Shown here one piece after another: positions 6,329 through 11,694 of a stretch of DNA of 11,694 bases. Numbering within the stretch: position 1 is the first letter of the stretch; each line of letters starts with the position of its first letter. The DNA is from Planctomycetota bacterium (GTDB lineage Bacteria; Planctomycetota; Phycisphaerae; Sedimentisphaerales; Anaerohalosphaeraceae): the NCBI GenBank assembly GCA_003644175.1, contig QNBS01000038.1:1-11694 (forward strand), written 5' to 3'. A program made the translations under genes and the position numbers. The notes beneath the pieces were generated by a model. It ran no database searches. It saw nothing but the letters and a program-made list of their open reading frames with translations, and was not told where the DNA came from.

Positions 6329-8224
6329 TCAAATTCGAGCACCGGGAGAAATCGCCTTTGTGTTCCCGTTGAACTCATCAACCTGATTCTGCACCGAATC
6401 GATTTTCTCGGCTGCCGAATCCACCCGGTCCACAATGTACTTCTTCATCAGTTCATGCAGCTTTGTTCGCTCCACGGGCTTGGATACATACGCATCACAG
6501 CCGGCATCGAAACACTTTTTGTCGTCCCCTTTCATCGCGTTGGCGGTCAGCGCGATTATCGGTGTCTGTATACCCTTTTTCCTGATCGCCTCGGTGGCTT
6601 CATAGCCGTTCATTCCGGGCATCTGAATGTCCATCAAAATCAGATCGTGCCGTTGGCGACTCACTATCTCAAAGGCCTGACTCCCGTCATTTGCTATCGT
6701 TACCTCAAATCCCATCTTCTCCAACATAAGCTTGACCAGCACCTGGTTGGCCCTGTTGTCCTCGGCAACCAGCACCTTGCCGCTCATCGGCGGCGGCGTA
6801 TCGTCTTTCTTCGGCTCGAAGCCTTCGTTGATATGTTCATACTTATCCATCGGCGGCGCCGAATCGACATCCACTCCGGCGGGTATCGTCAGTGAGAAAA
6901 CCGACCCCTTCCCCACCTGGCTCTTGACAGTCAGGCTGCCGCCTAATAACCGGCTCAGTTGTCGCGTGATGGTCAGTCCCAAACCGGTCCCTCCGTATTT
7001 ACGGGTCGTGCTTCCGTCGGCCTGGGTGAACGCTTCAAAAATAGCCTCCAGTTTGTCTTTTGATATGCCAATGCCCGTATCTTCCACGTCAAACCGAATC
7101 ATCGCTCCGGTGTCGGCTTTTTCCATGGAAACATTGACATACACATATCCATGTTCGGTGAATTTGATGGCATTGCCCACAAGATTGATCAGGCACTGAC
7201 GCAGCCGGGTCGGGTCCGTGCGAAGCTGTGAAGGAAGTGGGCCGCACTGCAGCACCCTGAAATCCAACTTCTTTTCATTGGCCAGCGGCCTCATCTGGGA
7301 ATCGATATTCTCCAGCAGCGGCGCCATGTCGCACTCAATCATTTCCGTATCGAGTTTGCCCGCCTCGATCTTTGAAAAATCCAGTATGTCATTGATAAGC
7401 TGCAGAAGATCCCGGCTGCTGATCTGAATATTCCTGACATACATTTTTTGCTCGTCGGACAACTCTTCGTCGGCCAGAATATCGCTGAAACCCATGATAG
7501 AATTCATCGGTGTTCGGATTTCGTGGCTCATGTTCGCCAGAAACTCGCTCTTGGCCTGATTGGCGTCGACCGCCTTGCGGGCCATCAGGTTGGCCTTTTC
7601 GACCGCGTCCTTCAGCCGGTGGTTGGCCTGTTCGGCCGCGGACCGAGCATGTTCGGCGTCTTCCATCATGTTCAGCGACGCCGCCCGGACATTCTCGAGT
7701 TCATGAACCCGCCTTTCAAGTTCCGCTTCGGCAATAAGACGCTGGGCGACTTCTTTTTTCAGCCTTCGTTCGTTCTCCATCAGCGAAACGGCGGTTTTTT
7801 CCTGCTCGGCAATCTTCTCTGTTAATTCATCTCGTGCGGTGAGCAGCTTGTTTTCTATGCCTCCTAAAAAGTATGAGAAAAAGACAATCAGCACCGCTAC
7901 GGTTGCACTGCCGCCGCTTGCTATGATAAACCATAACGTTCGCAGCGCCGCCGGCAGCAATCCCTGCCTGTCCCTGTCCAGCCACATGCGCTCCAACTGC
8001 TCATTGTCTTTGGCAATACCGGTCAATCCGCCAGGCAGCAGGGTCTCTTTGGCAAGTGTCAGTTCGAATACTTCTTTTGCGGTATCGAGAGTCCTTTCCG
8101 TATCTTTATCGAGATTGCGCTGCTGGAACCAGTGCGTAGTCGCGATTACCCCGACAAGAAACGCCACAAATGACACTGTCAGCGGTATGAGGATTCGTTT
8201 TCTGATTTGTTCTGTGTTGTTCAT
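6329..8224 (-). CDS. Membrane-bound hybrid histidine kinase (TM-HisKA-HATPase-REC)
   Basis: A 631-residue protein (numbered from ATG 8224). TM1 is about 10-32 ([17 protein letters not shown]) and TM2 about 95-123 ([20 protein letters not shown]), with only about 60 extracytoplasmic residues between. A long coiled coil (about 128-225) leads to a HisKA domain with [19 protein letters not shown] (His234). The HATPase domain has [25 protein letters not shown] and GGTGLGL boxes. The receiver domain has [22 protein letters not shown] (phospho-acceptor Asp532), LTAN and the lysine of YVSKP (Lys582). It is a BarA/ArcB-like architecture without an Hpt domain, so phosphotransfer needs another protein. 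A longer GTG start at 8257 exists and would touch the stop of an upstream short ORF; I prefer ATG 8224, preceded by GGTGAT. Ligand unknown. Confidence 0.9.
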   Translation of the reverse strand: MNNTEQIRKRILIPLTVSFVAFLVGVIATTHWFQQRNLDKDTERTLDTAKEVFELTLAKETLLPGGLTGIAKDNEQLERMWLDRDRQGLLPAALRTLWFIIASGGSATVAVLIVFFSYFLGGIENKLLTARDELTEKIAEQEKTAVSLMENERRLKKEVAQRLIAEAELERRVHELENVRAASLNMMEDAEHARSAAEQANHRLKDAVEKANLMARKAVDANQAKSEFLANMSHEIRTPMNSIMGFSDILADEELSDEQKMYVRNIQISSRDLLQLINDILDFSKIEAGKLDTEMIECDMAPLLENIDSQMRPLANEKKLDFRVLQCGPLPSQLRTDPTRLRQCLINLVGNAIKFTEHGYVYVNVSMEKADTGAMIRFDVEDTGIGISKDKLEAIFEAFTQADGSTTRKYGGTGLGLTITRQLSRLLGGSLTVKSQVGKGSVFSLTIPAGVDVDSAPPMDKYEHINEGFEPKKDDTPPPMSGKVLVAEDNRANQVLVKLMLEKMGFEVTIANDGSQAFEIVSRQRHDLILMDIQMPGMNGYEATEAIRKKGIQTPIIALTANAMKGDDKKCFDAGCDAYVSKPVERTKLHELMKKYIVDRVDSAAEKIDSVQNQVDEFNGNTKAISPGARI

Positions 8225-8258
8225 ATCACCGATTCCACCATGAGGCTTGTCCTTCACG

Positions 8259-8426
8259 TCAATATCTCATGGAAACTGTCAAATCAACAAGTGTAAAAGC
8301 ACGCCTTGATTGGCCATCACACACAGCCTGTACCCGTATATCGACGTAATCAGGATACCCCTTTCTCGCTAAATCAGCATTTACGCGATAAACCGCCCCC
8401 GACAAACCTCCCCTCTCACGGCGCAC
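8259..8426 (-). CDS. Doubtful 55-residue small protein or pseudopilin remnant before the hybrid kinase
   Basis: From a GTG at 8426 with GGGGG 6 bases upstream, a frame of 55 residues runs to a TGA at 8261-8259. An isolated TATAAT box at 8456-8451 would place a transcript start about 18 bases before it. The second half ([15 protein letters not shown] and [15 protein letters not shown]) alternates like two beta strands and resembles the C-terminal hairpin of GspI (compare VNIIVGWGEGSRLREISL in this window). RRAFTLVD also resembles a prepilin cleavage motif, but the frame ends too soon for a transmembrane helix. Third-position GC is lower than in the neighbouring genes, so this may be a real short gene, the end of a decayed pseudopilin-like gene or chance. 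The frame is open upstream to 8513 but reads unlike a protein there. Confidence 0.25.
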   Translation of the reverse strand: MRRERGGLSGAVYRVNADLARKGYPDYVDIRVQAVCDGQSRRAFTLVDLTVSMRY

Positions 8427-8450
8427 CTTATGCCCCCAACGACGGCTTCT

Positions 8451-8456
8451 ATTATA
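8451..8456 (-). promoter_or_regulatory. Perfect TATAAT box, possible promoter for the hybrid kinase
   Basis: A minus-strand TATAAT lies about 230 bases before the hybrid kinase start, in a non-coding spacer. No convincing -35 hexamer is found 16-18 bases upstream (GTCATG at 17), so it would need an activator or is fortuitous. Confidence 0.35.
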
Positions 8457-8667
8457 GGACGGCCCAAAACCGACATGACACCGAAAATGACCACAACCTG
8501 CCTTCCCCGCCACTATCGGACTACTGCAAAGAAATGCAATACCAAAGGCCCCGTGGAAATGCTCATCGGGCGGCAGCGTTTTCGGCGCAGTATGTGTTTA
8601 GTCCAACATGGGTGAGAGCCTTTTGCGCAGCGCAGCGGAGCAAAGGGATGGTTGCTGTGCCGACGCA

Positions 8668-10905
8668 TCACTTTTTCGGCAGAGTAACGGTAACGGTAGT
8701 GCTTTTGTCGACTTCACTGGTTATGGACAGTGCGCCCTTGTTCAGTTGCAGCAGGCGCAGGCTGTGGGCAAGCCCCATCCCCCGCTTCCTTCCCGCCGGT
8801 TTTGCCGAGAAGAAAGGCCGGCACGCCTTGGCAATCGTCTCTCCGTCCATGCCGCAGCCAAAATCGATTATCCTGAATGTAACCGCCCCCTCGCTCTGGG
8901 CGCAGGCGGCGTCGATACGCACCGGCCCGCTGCCGGCCTTGTAGGCGTCGAGACTGTTGGAAAGGATGTTGGCGATGGCTCGGGCAATCTGCCCGCGGTC
9001 AACATAGACCTCGCACGATTCGTCAATACCGGCGATTTCAACCTCCATCGCCGCCAGACCATGCGCCTTTGTCGTATCGGCGACGGCCTGGTCAATCAAC
9101 GCCCGGAGCCCGACCTCCGCGGCCGACGGCTCAGCCGGGCGGGCGAAACTCATCAGGTCCACCACGACCTGCGATATCTCCCGGGTGCGCAACTGAATCT
9201 GCTTGAGCATCTGCTTCTTGTCGGCATCGGTCTCGGTATTCTGCAACAGTTGGGCTCGTCCCGAAATGACGCTCAGCGGATTGTTCAACTCATGCGCTGC
9301 GCCTGCCGCCATTTCGGCAATACCGGCAAGCGATTTCGCCTCGGTCAGTTCGTTGCGAGTTGTCTTGAGCCTGCCTAAGAGTTCGGCAAACCGTTCGGCA
9401 AGTCGGCTGTGCCGCAGATTCGTCAAAGTCAACTCGATCACACTGCCTGCAACCGATGCAACAGCGGCAAACAACTCCGGACGCCGGGCCGGGTCAAAAG
9501 GCGTTCGCGGCTCAAATATCAACACCGCCGACGTTTTGCCGCACGCAGGCAGGGGTAAAACCTTCGCCACGGACAGATCCATCTCAAAATCGGTCTGCTC
9601 AAAGACCCACCCCACATGGTCGGCTGCATTGACAATTACAAACTCCTTCTGCAGCACATCGCCTATCGCCGGCGTCCCGGAAGGCACATTGACCAGAACC
9701 GTATCCGTCCGTCCGGTCTTGTCCACCGTCGCCATCTCCACGAAAGCCTCGTTGGGGTCCTCGACGACATAAACGCATGCAGGACCGGTCTGGTAGTGCT
9801 TTTGCCACCTGGCGACAAGCTCGCAGGCAACATCGATCGCCGCCTCGTTACCCTTCACCGCGGGCAGAAAATCGCCGACAAACTCCATCTGCGCCGAAGC
9901 GACCATCTTCTGCGTATGGGATATCGACAGATCGGTATGCTCCTTAGCCAGTCTTGCGGCTGTCTCAGAAATCAGGCCGCAATACGCCGCCTGCCCGCCC
10001 GGCTGCTGCAGCCCCAATAACTGCGACCGCCGACCCACGGCTTCTTCGAGACCGCTGCGAATCATTTCAACCTGCTCACTCGGCAACGAAAGCGCCCGGC
10101 ATATCGCCTCGGTCGATTCCGGAGTGTCGAAACTGCCCGAAAGCCCGATGTGGTTTTGTCTGGCAATGATGTCGGCAAGCTGCACCACCAGCGCCATCTT
10201 CGCCGTCGGCATATTCTCCGATATGATCTCGGCGTCGGTGTGATGCAGCCAGATCGCATAAGCAATCTCAACAGGAAGCGACCATTTTTCCGCAAGACGC
10301 TTGCCGATAATCGTATGATCCAGACCTAAATGTTTCTTCTCAACGGCATGTATCGGCGAAAGCTGCGCCTTTGCCTGTTCGACGATCCTGGAAAAGCTCT
10401 TGGGCATGATCTGGTCTATTGCGATCTTGCCGATATCGTGGAGCAGCCCCGCCGAAAAAGCCATCCGCCTCTCGCGAGCCGGAAGCGCAATCTCGCCGAT
10501 CTGTTGGGCGCAGCACGCTACCGCCAGGGCATGCATCGCAAGCTCCCTGCGAGGCAGCGTCCGCCGGCTGTCGGGGTCAAAATCCGCGTCAAAGGCCTGA
10601 AAAACTTTTACCGAAAGCACTGCGTCGCGAATCATCGCCGCCGGCAGCTTTAGGGCCGCCTCGGAAACCGACGGCGCCTCATCCGTAAACGCCACCGCCT
10701 TGTCGTGCGCCAGCGCCAATATCCTGGCCGTCAGTGCCGGATCCGACTCGATGATTTCGTTGAGCGCAGCCGCATCGGCGCCATTGCCCGCCAACTGCCC
10801 CAGGTACATCACGGCCACTTCCGGCAACGTCGAAAGTGAACCCAGCCGTCTGATGATAAGCTCAACCTGACGCGCAACGGCGCTCTTGTCGGCCTGCTTT
10901 GCCAT
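8668..10905 (-). CDS. Soluble HDOD-GAF histidine kinase
   Basis: A 745-residue cytoplasmic protein (numbered from ATG 10905; a GTG directly before it is the alternative) with GAGGG 7 bases upstream. Residues about 18-230 are an HDOD domain: a helical part with SLSTLPEVAV and ESDPALTARIL, then AGLLHDIGKIAID (His156, Asp157). Further candidate metal ligands are His125, His197, His221/222 and Asp245. Residues about 335-490 look like a GAF domain. A short coiled coil leads to HisKA with GIAEMAAGAAHELNNPLSVISG (His538), then a HATPase with NILSNSLDA, DFGCGMD, a PFFSAKPAG segment and GMGLAHS. The histidine kinase core is of the H-E-L-N-N-P type. No membrane segment is present, so it senses a cytoplasmic signal. 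It follows the HTH-REC gene by 21 bp in the same operon, and that regulator is its likely partner. No terminator with a U tract was seen after the stop. Confidence 0.9.
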   Translation of the reverse strand: MAKQADKSAVARQVELIIRRLGSLSTLPEVAVMYLGQLAGNGADAAALNEIIESDPALTARILALAHDKAVAFTDEAPSVSEAALKLPAAMIRDAVLSVKVFQAFDADFDPDSRRTLPRRELAMHALAVACCAQQIGEIALPARERRMAFSAGLLHDIGKIAIDQIMPKSFSRIVEQAKAQLSPIHAVEKKHLGLDHTIIGKRLAEKWSLPVEIAYAIWLHHTDAEIISENMPTAKMALVVQLADIIARQNHIGLSGSFDTPESTEAICRALSLPSEQVEMIRSGLEEAVGRRSQLLGLQQPGGQAAYCGLISETAARLAKEHTDLSISHTQKMVASAQMEFVGDFLPAVKGNEAAIDVACELVARWQKHYQTGPACVYVVEDPNEAFVEMATVDKTGRTDTVLVNVPSGTPAIGDVLQKEFVIVNAADHVGWVFEQTDFEMDLSVAKVLPLPACGKTSAVLIFEPRTPFDPARRPELFAAVASVAGSVIELTLTNLRHSRLAERFAELLGRLKTTRNELTEAKSLAGIAEMAAGAAHELNNPLSVISGRAQLLQNTETDADKKQMLKQIQLRTREISQVVVDLMSFARPAEPSAAEVGLRALIDQAVADTTKAHGLAAMEVEIAGIDESCEVYVDRGQIARAIANILSNSLDAYKAGSGPVRIDAACAQSEGAVTFRIIDFGCGMDGETIAKACRPFFSAKPAGRKRGMGLAHSLRLLQLNKGALSITSEVDKSTTVTVTLPKK

Positions 10906-10926
10906 CACAAATCCCTCATACTCCTG

Positions 10927-11499
10927 TTATAACTGTAATGCTCGGGAAATCTTTTCCACCAGTTCCACAATGTCAAACGGCTTGCGTATGAACTCCTCTG
11001 CGCCGGCATCAAGCAAATCCTTGATCTCGCCGGCGTTGACCACCCCGCTTACGATAATGATCCGGATGTTCTGAAGCTGCCGATTGCGGCGGATCGCCCG
11101 GCAGACAATATTGCCGTTGATGTCCGGCAGCATGTAGTCCAATATCACCAAATCAGGACGAAACTGCTCGGTCATGATCCCGGCATCATAGCCGCTCGAA
11201 GCAGTCTTGATCTCGAATCGTCCGTCGCGAGAAAGCACATCCACCATCAGTTCCACGATCTCGTCGTCGTCATCGACAATCAGGATCTTTCGCTTGCCCG
11301 TCTCGACATTGTTCAGAGGCATATGGTTTTCCCTCATGAACTTGATGAGACTTTCGCGCGGTATGCGTCGAAACCTTGACCCTGGAATGCGGAACCCCTC
11401 CAGCCTGCCCGAATCGAAACAGCGAATGATCGTCTGCTGACTCACACTGCAGATTTCAGCCGCCTCACCCGTCGTCAACAAATCCTTTATCTTCTCCAT
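10927..11499 (-). CDS. Response regulator with N-terminal excisionase-type HTH and C-terminal receiver
   Basis: A 190-residue protein. Residues about 7-56 (LLTTGEAAEICSVSQQTIIR, then GRLEGFRIPGSRFRRIPRE) are a MerR/excisionase-type winged helix-turn-helix (HTH_17 pattern) of the kind that reads DNA with a short recognition helix and wing. Residues about 70-188 are a receiver domain: acidic pocket DDDD (76-79), phospho-acceptor Asp121 in LVILDYMLPD, Ser151 in IIVSG and Lys173 in RKPF. The order HTH then REC is the reverse of the common REC-HTH layout. Start: ATG 11499 with AAGGA about 7 bases upstream. First gene of a two-gene operon with the HDOD kinase, 21 bp apart, with a promoter at 11560-11588. 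Its DNA targets are unknown; autoregulation would be usual but no operator is evident. Confidence 0.9.
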   Translation of the reverse strand: MEKIKDLLTTGEAAEICSVSQQTIIRCFDSGRLEGFRIPGSRFRRIPRESLIKFMRENHMPLNNVETGKRKILIVDDDDEIVELMVDVLSRDGRFEIKTASSGYDAGIMTEQFRPDLVILDYMLPDINGNIVCRAIRRNRQLQNIRIIIVSGVVNAGEIKDLLDAGAEEFIRKPFDIVELVEKISRALQL

Positions 11500-11559
11500 C
11501 TTCGTTTCCTTACTTGAATGAGGACTAATTTAGGCCTCCCAGCTTATCCTGTCCACCCA

Positions 11560-11588
11560 ATTTAACTATCGGATATGAGACTTGTCAA
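11560..11588 (-). promoter_or_regulatory. Sigma-70-type promoter of the HTH-REC / HDOD kinase operon
   Basis: On the minus strand a perfect TTGACA (11588-11583) is followed after 17 bp by TTAAAT (11565-11560; four of six consensus bases). The sequence just upstream (11589-11611) is A/T-only runs and could act as an UP element. The predicted start near 11553 gives a leader of about 54 bases before the ATG at 11499. Confidence 0.7.
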
Positions 11589-11694
11589 GGTTTAAATTTT
11601 AGATAAAAAAACCTGCTGCAAGTACTGCTACCGCCGTTTTTATCCGACTTACCACCGGGCCGCCGGACTTTTCTATACCGCTAATCACATACAC

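Larger units (their letters stand above)
8258..8667. other. 410-bp spacer between the two kinase genes
   Basis: This stretch holds a TATAAT box (8451-8456), a doubtful 55-codon ORF (8259-8426) and, near its right end, an inverted repeat CCTTTTGC/GCAAAGGG around a short GCGCA-type repeat (8619-8647), which may be the 3' end structure of the HDOD kinase transcript. No T run follows it on the minus strand. The part 8457-8618 shows nothing that I can assign. Confidence 0.5.

Noticed and set aside
6324..6329. Plus-strand TATAAT next to the hybrid kinase stop codon
   Set aside because: No -35 hexamer at a fitting distance and no plus-strand gene; it could at most drive an antisense RNA, for which there is no evidence.
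8608..9378. Plus-strand ORF of 256 codons
   Set aside because: Antisense to the HATPase and HisKA domains of the HDOD kinase; high-GC genes commonly leave the opposite frame open.

Overview
The window carries one strongly one-sided block: every gene I can support lies on the minus strand, so the reading order runs from the right end to the left end. GC is moderate to high. The gene content is a type II secretion pseudopilus operon followed upstream by several signal-transduction genes. The pairing of an excisionase-type helix-turn-helix/receiver protein with an HDOD-GAF-histidine kinase, and the style of the pseudopilin cluster, suggest a Planctomycetota-like bacterium (perhaps Phycisphaerae) or another deep-branching Gram-negative lineage. 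That placement is inference; there is no rRNA or marker gene here.

Right part (about 8668-11694): a good promoter at 11560-11588 drives a two-gene two-component operon. The first gene encodes a response regulator with its DNA-binding domain at the N-terminus (HTH then REC). The second, 21 bp further on, encodes a soluble histidine kinase with HDOD and GAF domains. They are the natural cognate pair.

Middle part (about 5285-8667): a 410-bp spacer holds an isolated TATAAT box and a doubtful 55-codon ORF. It is followed by a membrane hybrid histidine kinase (two TM helices, HisKA, HATPase, REC), a 157-bp spacer with notable inverted repeats, and a small soluble coiled-coil plus GAF-like protein read from a TTG start with a strong Shine-Dalgarno.

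Left part (1-5340): a near-consensus promoter (TTGACT, 17-bp spacer, TATAAT) starts the operon gspE-gspF-gspG-gspH-gspI-gspJ. It encodes the assembly ATPase, the inner-membrane platform protein, the major pseudopilin and three minor pseudopilins. The genes are tightly packed, with short overlaps at G/H, H/I and I/J. gspJ runs off the left end with an unusual Gly/Ser-rich tail. gspK, gspD, gspL/M and the prepilin peptidase are not in the window.

No tRNA, rRNA, CRISPR array, transposase or phage gene was seen. The genes are recognisable families. The less ordinary points are the gspJ tail, a palindromic repeat inside the gspH leader, the structured spacer before the GAF gene, the small ORF before the hybrid kinase, and the HDOD kinase with a full set of candidate metal ligands.
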